DNA of 64,000 nucleotides from Leucobacter sp. wl10 (GTDB lineage Bacteria > Actinomycetota > Actinomycetes > Actinomycetales > Microbacteriaceae). Shown here one piece after another: positions 43,061-51,246 of the stretch. The notes beneath the pieces were generated by a model. The model made no database searches and was not told the origin of the DNA. It saw only the letters and a program-made list of their open reading frames with translations. The stretch spans positions 1 to 64,000 of the forward strand of contig NZ_KZ983993.1 in assembly GCF_003569785.1 (NCBI RefSeq), read 5' to 3'. Numbering within the stretch: the stretch's first letter is position 1; every line of letters begins with the position of its first letter. A program made the translations under genes and the position numbers.

Positions 43061-44521
43061 ATGACGAAGGAGTCCCACTTGTCCTCAGGAACACTCGACC
43101 CCAGTAAATCGACGCTGCCGCCGCTGACCGACGGGCCGCACAAGAAACGCCTCGGTCTCGTCGCGCTGATCGCGACCTTCGGCGGTCTGCTCTTCGGCTA
43201 CGACACCGGCGTCATCAACGGCGCACTGCGCCCCATGGCCGCCGAGCTCGGCCTCAACCCCTTCACCGAGGGCGTCGTCACGAGCTCCCTCATCTTCGCC
43301 GCCGCGATCGGTGCGATGTTCTGCGGCCGCCTCTCGGACGGCTGGGGCCGCCGCAGGACCATCATCCTGCTCGCCGTGCTCTTCTTCGTCGGCACGCTGT
43401 TCGTCGTGGTCGCCCCGGGGCTCACGGTTCTCGTGATCGGACGTATCCTGCTCGGTCTCGCAGTGGGCGGGGCGTCGACCGTGGTGCCGGTGTTCCTCGC
43501 CGAGATGGCCCCCTACGAGATCCGCGGCTCGCTCGCAGGCCGCAACGAGTTCATGATCGTCACCGGCCAGCTCGCCGCGTTCGTCGTGAACGCCATCATC
43601 GGCAATGTCTTCGGAGACCTCGACGGTGTCTGGCGCATCATGTTCGCCATCTCCGCACTGCCCGCCATCGCGCTGTTCTTCGGCATGCTGCGCATGCCCG
43701 AGTCGCCGCGATGGCTCATGGAGAAGGGGCGCGGCGCAGAGGCGCTCGCGGTGCTCAAGTCCGTTCGCTCCGAGGATCGCGCCGTGGCCGAGATGCGCGA
43801 TCTCGAGCGCATCGCGGCCGAGGAGGCCGCCGAGACGCAGCTCGGATGGCGCGCGGTCTTCTCGAACAAGAACCTGCTGAGGATCCTGCTCATCGGCGTG
43901 GGCGTCGGCATCGCCCAGCAGCTCACCGGCATCAACTCGATCATGTACTTCGGTCAGACGGTGCTCGTCGAGTCCGGCTTCAGCGAGAGCGCGGCGCTGG
44001 TCGCCAACATCGCCCCCGGCGTGATCGCCGTGATCGGCGCCATCATCGCGCTCGCCATGATGGACCGCTTCGACCGCCGCAAGACCTTCATCACCGGTCT
44101 CATCCTCACCACGGCGAGCCACCTGCTCATCGGCATCGCCTCGATGGCCCTGCCCGTCGGGCACCCGCTGCGCCCGTGGGTGATCCTGTTCCTCGTGGTG
44201 CTGTTCGTCGGTTCGATGCAGACATTCCTCAACGTGGCCGTGTGGGTCTACCTCTCTGAGATCTTCCCGCTGCACATGCGCGGCTTCGGCATGGGCTTCT
44301 CGGTGTTCATGCTGTGGGTGACGAACGGCTTCCTGTCGCTCTACTTCCTCTCCCTGGTCGACGCGGTCGGCATCACGGGAACCTTCTACCTCTTCGCGGC
44401 GGTGGGAGCGCTCGCGCTGCTCTTCGTCTGGAGGTTCGTGCCCGAGACCCGCGGCCGCACCCTCGAGGAGCTCGAGGAGGACGTGACGACCGGCGCCATC
44501 TACCTGTCCAATCGACCGTAG
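43061..44521 (+). CDS. iolT: Major facilitator myo-inositol/proton symporter IolT
   Basis: A 486-residue sugar-porter MFS protein with 12 membrane helices. GGLLFGYDTGVINGAL, GRLSDGWGRRRT, PVFLAEMAPYEIRG, AQQLTGINSIMYFGQ and VPETRGRTLEELEED are the sugar-porter signatures. The sequence is close to C. glutamicum IolT1 along its length, including the N-terminal LPPLTDGPHKKRL. It should import inositol (and perhaps glucose or fructose) with protons. The ATG at 43061 is taken; TTG 43079, 6 nt after AAGGAG, is a real alternative. A 20-bp hairpin ends the unit. Confidence 0.9.
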   Translation: MTKESHLSSGTLDPSKSTLPPLTDGPHKKRLGLVALIATFGGLLFGYDTGVINGALRPMAAELGLNPFTEGVVTSSLIFAAAIGAMFCGRLSDGWGRRRTIILLAVLFFVGTLFVVVAPGLTVLVIGRILLGLAVGGASTVVPVFLAEMAPYEIRGSLAGRNEFMIVTGQLAAFVVNAIIGNVFGDLDGVWRIMFAISALPAIALFFGMLRMPESPRWLMEKGRGAEALAVLKSVRSEDRAVAEMRDLERIAAEEAAETQLGWRAVFSNKNLLRILLIGVGVGIAQQLTGINSIMYFGQTVLVESGFSESAALVANIAPGVIAVIGAIIALAMMDRFDRRKTFITGLILTTASHLLIGIASMALPVGHPLRPWVILFLVVLFVGSMQTFLNVAVWVYLSEIFPLHMRGFGMGFSVFMLWVTNGFLSLYFLSLVDAVGITGTFYLFAAVGALALLFVWRFVPETRGRTLEELEEDVTTGAIYLSNRP

Positions 44522-44532
44522 CGCCGCTTCGA

Positions 44533-44579
44533 CGAGAGAACCCCCGCCCCGAACCAGCATCGGGGCGGGGGTTCTCTCG
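44533..44579. terminator. Strong bidirectional terminator after iolT
   Basis: A perfect 20-bp stem (44533-44552 with 44560-44579) and a 7-nt loop, containing GAGAACCCCCGCCCCGA. It separates iolT from the convergent isomerase gene. Confidence 0.85.
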
Positions 44580-44595
44580 CGGATCCGGGATCCCG

Positions 44596-45597
44596 CTACG
44601 CCTCCAGTGCGGCGTCGGCTTCGCGCAGCACCTTCGCGGCGACCTCGAGGCCCTCGATGCGGCCGAGCGAGACGTCCTCGTGCTCGATGTTGACCCACAT
44701 CTCCGGGTCGACCTCGCGCAGGGCGCGCAGGAACTCGGTCCAGAACGTCGTGTCGTGTCCTCTGCCGAGTGCGACGAAGTCCCAGGCCGACTCCTTCGGC
44801 CACTCATTGGCCCACTCGTCGCCGCCCAGGTTGGTGCGGGGCTCCTCGGGCGACAGGCGGCGGAACGAGTTGTCGAGCACGCCGTTGAGCCGCGCCCACC
44901 GCGGGTTCACGCGCACGTCCTTGGCCGCGGCGTGGAAGACGAGCTCGCCGAGGTGGCGCACCACGGCGACGGGATCCATCTGCTGCCAGAACAGGTGCGA
45001 GGCGTCGAGCTCGACGCCCACGTGGGTGGCACTAGTGAGCTCGACGAGCCTGTGCACATCGGCCGAGTTGAAGACGATGTTCTGCGGGTGCAGCTCGAGC
45101 GCCACCTTGACACCGCGGTCGGCGGCGAAGCGGTCCATCTCGCGCCAGAACTTCGCGGCGATGTCCCACTGGTAGTCGAGCACGTCGAGCGCCGCCGAGT
45201 TCCAGGCGTTGACGACCCAGTTGGCGACGGTCGCGCCGGGCTCGCCGCCGGGCAGGCCCGACATGGTGACGACGCGGTTCTGGCCGAGGCGAGCGGCCAG
45301 CTCGATCGAGCGGCGCACGTCGGCGGCGTGCGCGTCGCCGATCACGGGCTTCGGGTGCAGCGGGTTGCCGTTGCAGTTGAGGCCGGCGATGGAGACCCCC
45401 GTGCCCTCGAACTGGCCGAGGAACTCGTCGCGGGCCGTGTCGGAGGAGAGGATCTCCTCGCGGTTCGGGATGTGGACCGGGGGCAGGAAGCCGCCCGTGT
45501 TCAGCTCGATGCCCGTGAGGCCGAGGTGCCTCACGACCTCGATGGCCTCGGGCAGGCTGCGGTCGTGCAGGATCGCGTTGTAGACGCCGAGTTTCAT
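44596..45597 (-). CDS. Sugar phosphate isomerase/epimerase, TIM barrel
   Basis: A 333-residue AP-endonuclease-2-family barrel. GIELNTGGF opens the fold. Metal-binding candidates are VALELHPQNIVFN, VGVELDASHLFWQQMD, VFHAAAKDVRV and WVNIEHEDVSLG. Relatives epimerise or isomerise keto-sugars and inososes. It is on the minus strand behind a Gfo/Idh dehydrogenase gene, and the two could act on one cyclitol. GAAAAGAG lies upstream of ATG 45597, which also marks the end of a 224-bp repeat-rich gap. Confidence 0.85.
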   Translation of the reverse strand: MKLGVYNAILHDRSLPEAIEVVRHLGLTGIELNTGGFLPPVHIPNREEILSSDTARDEFLGQFEGTGVSIAGLNCNGNPLHPKPVIGDAHAADVRRSIELAARLGQNRVVTMSGLPGGEPGATVANWVVNAWNSAALDVLDYQWDIAAKFWREMDRFAADRGVKVALELHPQNIVFNSADVHRLVELTSATHVGVELDASHLFWQQMDPVAVVRHLGELVFHAAAKDVRVNPRWARLNGVLDNSFRRLSPEEPRTNLGGDEWANEWPKESAWDFVALGRGHDTTFWTEFLRALREVDPEMWVNIEHEDVSLGRIEGLEVAAKVLREADAALEA

Positions 45598-45630
45598 GGG
45601 GTGCTCTTTTCTTGGTTCGGGGTGATTCCG

Positions 45631-45712
45631 CCGAGACGCCACGGTTCTTCCGAGACGCCATGGAAATCACGTGAATTCCGTGGCGTCTCGGTGGTTTCAT
45701 GGCGTCTCGGCG
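45631..45712. repeat. Dispersed hairpin repeat family B, copy 1
   Basis: Two direct copies of CCGAGACGCCA (45631 and 45650) face two copies of TGGCGTCTCGG (45681 and 45700), so the element can fold as nested hairpins around AATCACGTGAATT. An 82-bp relative lies at 53057-53138; by my count 57 of 82 aligned bases agree without gaps. Confidence 0.8.
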
Positions 45713-45783
45713 CGGGGCGGAGGCTGCGGCGCGGGGCGGGGGCTGCGGGGCGGGGGCTGCGGGGTGGAGGCTGCGGCGCGGGG
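45713..45783. repeat. G-rich tandem repeat
   Basis: The unit GGCTGCGGGGCGGG and close variants recur about four times. The plus strand is G-rich enough to form a G-quadruplex; the transcribed (minus) strand is C-rich. It lies between the end of a dehydrogenase gene and repeat B copy 1. Confidence 0.6.
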
Positions 45784-45821
45784 ACGGCGAGCACCGCGGG
45801 CAGGGCGGTGCGGGATCGCGG

Positions 45822-47018
45822 TCAGCGCGAAGCGACCGGCACCGTCGCGCCGCCGAGCGAGGCGGACTCGGCGACGGCGGCCAGGAACTCCATGTTGTGC
45901 ACGCCGTCGGCGAAGGTGCGGCAGCGAGGCAGCGAGGCGGTCTCGGGGACGCCCGCGACCTCCTCGAGGAAGGCTCGCGCCTGGTGCACGAAGAGGTCGT
46001 TCTGGCCGATGCCGACTCCGGGTGCGTCCATGGCCCAGCCGCCGGCGTAGTGGGGGTGGGCGGGGCCGAGGGGCACGGTGCGGTAGCCCGCGAGGTCGTC
46101 CTGCTCGTCGTGCAGCATGACCTCGATCTGGCCCGGGTTGGTCTGCGACCAGCGGGCGGCGCCCTTCGAGCCGAACAGCTCGAGGAAGAGGTCGTTCGGG
46201 TGGCCGGCCGCGACGCGCGACACCTCGAGGGTGCCCACGCAGCGCTCGAAGCGCGCGTTGAACGTGGCGTAGTCGTCGTTCTCGACGGGCGCCAGCTCGT
46301 CGCTCACGTTGCCGCGAGTGTGGCCCGCGACGGCGCCGAGCGGCTTCGGGCGCTCGGCGATCGAGGTGTGGAAGCGGCCGCCGGAGACCCGCTGCACCTC
46401 CCCGCAGAGGTATTCGGCGATGTACGAGAGATGGCTCCCCACGTCGCCGAGCGCGCCGGATCCGGGGGGTCCCTGGTAGCGCCAGCTCATGGGGGCGTCG
46501 GGGCGGCAGCCGTAGTCGGTCCAGTAGCGACCCGAGAAGTGCAGCACCTCGCCGAGGCGGCCGTCGTCGACGAGCTCGCGCATGAACGCGATGCCGGGCG
46601 CGCGCAGGTAGCTGTAGCCGATGCGGGCGAGCACGCCCCGCTCGGCGGCGGTGCGGGCGGCCTCCGCCATGGCGCGGGCGTCGTCGATCGTGTCGCTGAG
46701 CGGCTTCTCGCAGAGCACGTGCTTGCCCGCCGCGAGCAGCGCCTCGACGATCTCGCGGTGCAGGAAGTTGGCGACGACCACGCTGACCACCTGGATCGAG
46801 TCGTCCTCGACGATGGCGCGCCAGTCGGCGTCGTGCCGCTCGAAGCCGTAGCGCGCGGCGGCCTCGCTGCCGAGTTCGACGTTGATGTCCGCGATCGAGA
46901 CGAGGCGGATCGGGGGGAGGGCGGGCTTGTAGAGCGTGGAGGCTGCGCGGTAGGCGGCGGCGTGCGCCTTGCCGGCCATGCCTGCGCCGATGACGGCGAC
47001 GCCGATGGATGCGGTCAC
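45822..47018 (-). CDS. Gfo/Idh/MocA-family dehydrogenase
   Basis: A 398-residue oxidoreductase. VIGAGMAGKAHAAAYRAA is the NAD(P) motif, LCEKPLSD holds the catalytic Lys, and GDVGSHLSYIAEYLCG holds the His region. It is longer than typical IolG and groups by eye with dehydrogenases of inositols or sugar acids. The start is GTG 47018 with GAGAGGA about 6 nt upstream. A perfect LacI palindrome lies 83 bp upstream, shared with the divergent LacI regulator, its likely repressor. Confidence 0.86.
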   Translation of the reverse strand: MTASIGVAVIGAGMAGKAHAAAYRAASTLYKPALPPIRLVSIADINVELGSEAAARYGFERHDADWRAIVEDDSIQVVSVVVANFLHREIVEALLAAGKHVLCEKPLSDTIDDARAMAEAARTAAERGVLARIGYSYLRAPGIAFMRELVDDGRLGEVLHFSGRYWTDYGCRPDAPMSWRYQGPPGSGALGDVGSHLSYIAEYLCGEVQRVSGGRFHTSIAERPKPLGAVAGHTRGNVSDELAPVENDDYATFNARFERCVGTLEVSRVAAGHPNDLFLELFGSKGAARWSQTNPGQIEVMLHDEQDDLAGYRTVPLGPAHPHYAGGWAMDAPGVGIGQNDLFVHQARAFLEEVAGVPETASLPRCRTFADGVHNMEFLAAVAESASLGGATVPVASR

Positions 47019-47100
47019 GGGGGTTCCTCTCGAAGTGGTTCGAAGCGGTTCGGGGCGGTCGAAGCGGGAGAACGCGGCGGCGCTGCGGGGCCGGTTCACT

Positions 47101-47116
47101 ATTGGAGCGCTCCAAT
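47101..47116. promoter_or_regulatory. LacI-family operator ATTGGAGCGCTCCAAT
   Basis: A perfect 16-bp palindrome with the central CG of LacI/GalR sites, between the divergent Gfo/Idh and lacI-type genes. I find it only once in the window, so this regulator appears to be local. Confidence 0.8.
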
Positions 47117-47227
47117 CAGGATCACGCTAATCTTGTCGAGGCCGCGCTGTCAATGCGAAACCCCGGGGATTCCGCCCGGCCGCACCGGCGGCGGGGATTC
47201 GCGATCATACGAACCGGGAGGAGACGC

Positions 47228-48244
47228 GTGAGAAGACCGCCCACCATCTACGACGTCGCCGAGCGCGCCGGCGTCTCGAAGTCGCTCGTCTCGCTCGTGC
47301 TGCGCGACTCGCCGCGGGTCAGCGACGAGAAGCGGGCGGCTGTGCTCGCCGCGGTCGCCGAGCTCGACTACACGCCCAGTCGTCTCGCGGCGGGCCTCGC
47401 GGGAAGTCGCACCCGCGGCATCGGCGTGGTGATCGACGAGTTCGAGAACCTGTGGTTCGCTCCCGTCCTCGCCGGCCTGCGCGCGGCGCTCGGGGCCGGC
47501 GGATACAGCCTCAGCGTCGCAGATGCGTCGCTGAACGCGCACCTGGGGCTCGATCCCCTTGAGGTGTTCCGCTCGCTGCGCGTCGACGGCGTGGTGCTCG
47601 CGGGCGATGTGTCGGCCGACGCGCTCGAGCGCCTGACCGTGCCGGCGGTGGTGCTGGGCACGCGCGCGCTGCGGCCGCCGGGCGCCCCGGTCGTGGCGAG
47701 CGACGAACTCGGGGGCGGGCGGATCGCCACTGCCCACCTCGCCGAGCTCGGCCATCGCGACATCGTCTGCGTCACCGGGCCGGGCGCGAGCGCCGCCGCG
47801 CGCGAGACGGGGTATCTGGCCGAGATGCGGGATCGCGGCCTCGCGCCGCGGGTGCTGCGCGCGGCGCAGACCAGCGAGGCCGCGGCGCGCACGGCGGCGG
47901 GGGAGCTGTTCGAGGCGGCCGATCCCGCGCCCTCCGCGGTGTTCGCCGTGAACGACCCGATGGCGGTCGGCGTGATCGGTTCCGCCCGCGATCGCGGCAT
48001 CGAGGTGCCCCGGGCGCTCTCGGTCGTGGGCTACGACGACTCCCCGCTCGCCGCCTACGAGCTCATCGCGCTCACCTCGGTGAGCGGCGATCCGCGCGAG
48101 CTGGGCGAGGCCGCCGGGCGGGCGCTGGCCGAGCTGCTCGAGGGTGCCGACGATCCAGCACCTGCCGGCCTGCTCGCCCCGAATCTCGTGGTGCGCCGGT
48201 CGACCGCGCCTCCGGGGGACTCGAGCGTTGCAGGCGAGTGCTAA
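47228..48244 (+). CDS. LacI-family transcriptional regulator (local)
   Basis: A 338-residue LacI/GalR protein. The HTH TIYDVAERAGVSKSLVSLVL and hinge helix SRLAAGLAGSRTRG lie in the first 60 residues. The periplasmic-binding-protein-like sugar domain includes SVVGYDDSPLAAYE. The start is GTG 47228, 4 nt after GGGAGGAG. It is divergent from the Gfo/Idh-isomerase pair and should repress it through ATTGGAGCGCTCCAAT, with a sugar or cyclitol as inducer (inference). Confidence 0.9.
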   Translation: MRRPPTIYDVAERAGVSKSLVSLVLRDSPRVSDEKRAAVLAAVAELDYTPSRLAAGLAGSRTRGIGVVIDEFENLWFAPVLAGLRAALGAGGYSLSVADASLNAHLGLDPLEVFRSLRVDGVVLAGDVSADALERLTVPAVVLGTRALRPPGAPVVASDELGGGRIATAHLAELGHRDIVCVTGPGASAAARETGYLAEMRDRGLAPRVLRAAQTSEAAARTAAGELFEAADPAPSAVFAVNDPMAVGVIGSARDRGIEVPRALSVVGYDDSPLAAYELIALTSVSGDPRELGEAAGRALAELLEGADDPAPAGLLAPNLVVRRSTAPPGDSSVAGEC

Positions 48245-48252
48245 GCTGGCCG

Positions 48253-48446
48253 GGTGATTGCTCGGTGCTCCGCCCCTGTCGGGCGTTGGGAGGTCACCGG
48301 CGGCGCTGCCGCCGGTGAGCGATGATCCCGCCCCCGCCGCGCTCAGTCAGCGAGCGCGGCGGCCGAGGCCTGCCAGCATCCACCCCGTCCCGGGTGCTCT
48401 CGCGTGCGCGCGACCGCCCGGGACCCCGACCGAGAGCACGGTTCAC
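48253..48446 (+). ncRNA. Structured leader RNA of the FBP-domain gene (candidate)
   Basis: Between the LacI stop and the next gene lie several perfect stems: CGCCC/GGGCG (48271-48285), an 11-bp stem at 48294-48318, an 11-bp stem at 48334-48362, GTCCCGGG/CCCGGGAC (48387-48424), and GTGCTCTCG/CGAGAGCAC (48394-48402 with 48431-48439). The last two cross, as in a pseudoknot or a two-state switch. The final arm covers the only purine-rich stretch before the start codon. TAAGCT at 48242-48247 could be a -10. The first stems may also terminate the lacI message. Confidence 0.45.
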
Positions 48447-48941
48447 ATGCTTCCCCTGACCGAGTCCATCATCCGTTCCTCCTTCGTCAATGCTTCGCGC
48501 AGGGAGGTGAAGGAGATGGTGATGCCCGAGGACCTCGAGACGCGCGACTGGGAGTCGCTCGACTACCTCGGCCTCCGCGACCCGAAGTTCGCGCGGCGCG
48601 CCTACGCGATCCTGCCCCTGCCGGGCGGGGATCCCGTCGGCGTCGTGCTGCGGCAGGCGGAGGCCTCCCCGCGCTCCCGCGCCATGTGCGACTGGTGCCG
48701 GGACGTGCGGCTGCCGAACGATGTCGTCTTCTACAGCGCCCGCCGCGTCGGCGACGCCGGCCGCCGCGGCGCGACCGTGGGCCTTCTGCTCTGCCGGGGC
48801 TTCGAGTGCTCGCGCAACGTGCGCAACGATCCCCCGCCGGCGTACGAGGGCTTCGATGTGGCCGCCGCCCGCGAGCGCCGCGTGGAGACGCTCCGGCAGA
48901 AGGTCGCCGGCTTCGCCGACATGCTCGTCTCCGGGCGTTAG
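48447..48941 (+). CDS. FBP-domain zinc-finger protein (EF-G-binding FusB-like C-terminal domain)
   Basis: A 164-residue protein whose core CDWCRDVRLPNDVVFYSARRVGDAGR and LLCRGFECSRNVRNDPP form a treble-clef four-cysteine zinc finger. This is the FBP_C domain found at the C terminus of FusB-type proteins that bind elongation factor G. Actinobacteria carry stand-alone versions of unknown role; an effect on stalled or drug-bound ribosomes is possible (inference). The ATG follows a poor ribosome-binding site (GAGAG) inside a predicted helix. It is not obviously linked to the sugar genes around it. Confidence 0.82.
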   Translation: MLPLTESIIRSSFVNASRREVKEMVMPEDLETRDWESLDYLGLRDPKFARRAYAILPLPGGDPVGVVLRQAEASPRSRAMCDWCRDVRLPNDVVFYSARRVGDAGRRGATVGLLLCRGFECSRNVRNDPPPAYEGFDVAAARERRVETLRQKVAGFADMLVSGR

Positions 48942-49106
48942 CCGGCCGCTGGTGCTCGAGCCTCTGGGCGCTCGCTCGCCGGGACGAATCGGCGCGGTCG
49001 GGCGCTCGGTGCGGGCGCGGGACCGGTGGCTCGAGCCGGTGCCGCGGTCGTTGAGATCCGAGCCGGAGAACTCCGCGTACGGCCAGTGTCGGATCGGTCC
49101 AAGCCC

Positions 49107-49136
49107 TATACTGTGTTCGACATAATGTCTTATCAA
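49107..49136 (+). promoter_or_regulatory. Promoter and IolR-type site upstream of iolG
   Basis: TATACT (49107-49112) is a good -10 box. ATGTCTTATCAA (49125-49136) differs at one position from a TGT-4-ACA core and follows the probable transcription start, which would let the repressor block the iolG-isomerase unit. Confidence 0.5.
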
Positions 49137-49204
49137 ACATGGGATCGCCGCGACGGGCCCGCCGATCCCCACGATCCCCATCTCACAGCGCAGAGGACAC
49201 GGCA

Positions 49205-50221
49205 ATGACGCAGACCCCCGTACGTTTCGGACTCATCGGCACCGGCCGCATAGGCCGCGTGCACGCCGCCGGCATCGCCGCCGCCCCCGACTCGGCGCTC
49301 GCGTGGGTGGCCGACCCCTTCATCGAGGGCGCCCGCGGCGTGGCCGAGCACTTCGGCGGCACCGCCACCGACTCGGCCGAGGAGCTCATCGCCGCGGGCG
49401 CATCGGGGCAGATCGACGCCGTGCTCATCGCCTCGCCCACGCCCACCCACGTCGACCTCATCCGGGCCTCGGTCGAGGCCGGCCTGCCGGTGCTGTGCGA
49501 GAAGCCCATCGACCTCGACATCGCCCGCGTCGACGCCCTGCGCCCGCTCGTGCAGTCGAGCGGGGTGCCCGTGGCGCTCGGCTTCAACCGCCGCTTCGAT
49601 CGCGACTTCTCGGCGGTGCGGGATCGCGTGGCCTCCGGAGAGATCGGCGAGCTCGAGCAGCTCGTCATCATCAGCCGCGACCCGGCCTCCCCGCCCGCCG
49701 ACTACGTCAGGGTCTCGGGCGGCATCTTCCGCGACATGACCATCCACGACTTCGACATGGCCCGTTTCTTCCTGCCCGAGATCGTCTCGGTCAGCGCCAC
49801 CGGCACCCAGGCCTTCGACCCGGGCGCTCGCGAGCACGGCGATTTCGACACCGCCGTCACCACGCTGCGCGCCGCCTCGGGCGCCATCGTCACCATCGTC
49901 AACTCGCGCCGCAGCGCGATCGGCTACGACCAGCGCCTCGAGGCCTTCGGCGCGAGGGGCATGCTGCAGGTCGCGAACGCCCCCACCAGCCTCGTCAGCG
50001 CCTCCACCGCCGACGCGGTCGACGCGAAGCCCGCCTTCGGCGCGTTCTTCCTCGAGCGCTACGCGCAGGCCTACGCCGACGAGCTCACCGAGTTCGTCAA
50101 GCTCGTGCGCGGCGAGGTGTCGACCAGCCCCACCTTCGAGGACGGCCGCGCCGCCCTCATGCTCGCCGACGCCGCCCAGCGGTCGGCCACCGAGGGCGTC
50201 GCCGTCTCCGTCGAGATCTGA
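49205..50221 (+). CDS. iolG: myo-Inositol 2-dehydrogenase IolG
   Basis: A 338-residue Gfo/Idh/MocA enzyme. GLIGTGRIGRVHAAG is the NAD motif, and LCEKPIDL contains the catalytic Lys near residue 100. GFNRRFDRDF and RDMTIHDFDMARFFLPE (catalytic Asp/His near 175-179) are the pattern of bona fide IolG. It oxidises myo-inositol to 2-keto-myo-inositol, the first step of the pathway. It forms a unit with the isomerase gene 50 nt downstream. The window also has a Gfo/Idh gene within the main iol operon (38532), so this may be a paralogue for another inositol isomer. Confidence 0.87.
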   Translation: MTQTPVRFGLIGTGRIGRVHAAGIAAAPDSALAWVADPFIEGARGVAEHFGGTATDSAEELIAAGASGQIDAVLIASPTPTHVDLIRASVEAGLPVLCEKPIDLDIARVDALRPLVQSSGVPVALGFNRRFDRDFSAVRDRVASGEIGELEQLVIISRDPASPPADYVRVSGGIFRDMTIHDFDMARFFLPEIVSVSATGTQAFDPGAREHGDFDTAVTTLRAASGAIVTIVNSRRSAIGYDQRLEAFGARGMLQVANAPTSLVSASTADAVDAKPAFGAFFLERYAQAYADELTEFVKLVRGEVSTSPTFEDGRAALMLADAAQRSATEGVAVSVEI

Positions 50222-50271
50222 ACTCCGGGCGCCTCGAGCGCCGATCCCGAACCACCCGAGAGGACCCGCCG

Positions 50272-51048
50272 ATGACCTACCGCCTCGCCGCCTGCGCGGA
50301 AATGCTCTTCCTCGAGCTGCCGTTCGAGGAGCGCGTGCGCCGCATCCACGACCGCGGCTTCCTGGTGGAGATCTGGGACTGGAGCGCCAAGGACCTCGAG
50401 GCGCTCGCCGCAACCGGCGCCGAGTTCTCGTCGATGACGGGCTACCTGCGCGGCGACCTCACCACCGACGGGGGCCGCGCCGAACTCGTCGCCACCGCGA
50501 AGGAGTCGCTGCGCGCCGCCGAGATCATCGATGCGCCGCGCCTCAACCTGCACGGCACCGGGCTCGGCGAGGGCGGGCTGCCCGTCGTGCCGCGCGAGAG
50601 CGCGACGGGGGAGGACTGGATCCGCGCCGCCGACACCCTGCGCGAGCTGGCCGCGCTGGGCGAGGCCGCGGGCCGTATCTTCGTGCTCGAGAACCTCAAC
50701 CTCGCCGTCGACCACCCCGGTACCCCCTTCGCGAGGGCCGCCGACACGCTCGCGCTCGTGCGGGCCGTCGACCGGCCGGGCGTGCGCCTCAACCTCGACC
50801 TGTACCACGCGCAGATCGGCGAGGGAAACCTGATCTCCCTCGTCACCGAGGCGCTGCCGTGGATCGGCGAGATCCAGGTGGCCGACGTGCCCGGCCGCCG
50901 CGAGCCCGGCACCGGCGAGATCCGCTACGAGGCGATCGCCGCTTCTTTGCGCGAGTTCGGCTACGAGGGCGTGATCGGCATGGAGGCCTGGGCGAGCGGC
51001 GATCCCGAAGCGGCGCTCGACGCGTTCGCGGCGGCGTTCGGGGCGTAG
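50272..51048 (+). CDS. Hydroxypyruvate isomerase-like TIM-barrel isomerase
   Basis: A 258-residue barrel. LNLHGTGLGEGGLP, FVLENLNLAVDHPG, RLNLDLYHAQIGEGNL and QVADVPGRREPGTGEIRY match the Hyi/hydroxypyruvate isomerase family; the last two carry its metal and substrate ligands. In iol loci such proteins may act as inosose isomerases (IolI-like), which is the more likely role beside iolG. GAGAGGA precedes the ATG. It is the fourth intact TIM-barrel isomerase within 14 kb. Confidence 0.83.
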   Translation: MTYRLAACAEMLFLELPFEERVRRIHDRGFLVEIWDWSAKDLEALAATGAEFSSMTGYLRGDLTTDGGRAELVATAKESLRAAEIIDAPRLNLHGTGLGEGGLPVVPRESATGEDWIRAADTLRELAALGEAAGRIFVLENLNLAVDHPGTPFARAADTLALVRAVDRPGVRLNLDLYHAQIGEGNLISLVTEALPWIGEIQVADVPGRREPGTGEIRYEAIAASLREFGYEGVIGMEAWASGDPEAALDAFAAAFGA

Positions 51049-51059
51049 ACTCGGCTGCT

Positions 51060-51236
51060 GTGAGAGGGGACCGGGAGCGCAACGTCTACCGCGTCGTCGT
51101 GCTCGTCGCGGGACTTGTCGGCGCGCTCGGACTGCTCTGGCTGCTCACGCAGGACGGTGCCGTGCTCGAGGCCCCCGATATCTTCGGCCTCTTATCTGAT
51201 CCCGCGGGCGAGCCGAGCGAGACTCCGGCCGGCTGA
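51060..51236 (+). CDS. Small single-pass membrane protein
   Basis: A 58-residue frame starting at GTG 51060. It has a basic N terminus (RGDRERNVYR), one hydrophobic helix (VVVLVAGLVGALGLLWLL) and an acidic, Pro-rich tail. TAGACT (51046-51051), overlapping the previous stop codon, lies 8 nt before the start, a leaderless layout. Its function is unknown and it could be a chance frame; the well-formed membrane helix and promoter spacing favour a gene. Confidence 0.5.
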   Translation: MRGDRERNVYRVVVLVAGLVGALGLLWLLTQDGAVLEAPDIFGLLSDPAGEPSETPAG

Positions 51237-51246
51237 GCGGCCGGAG

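Noticed and set aside
51176..51204. Possible extra family A repeat (GATATCTTCGGCC) inside the small membrane protein gene
   Set aside because: The similarity is short, has no inverted partner and is inside a coding frame, so it is probably chance.
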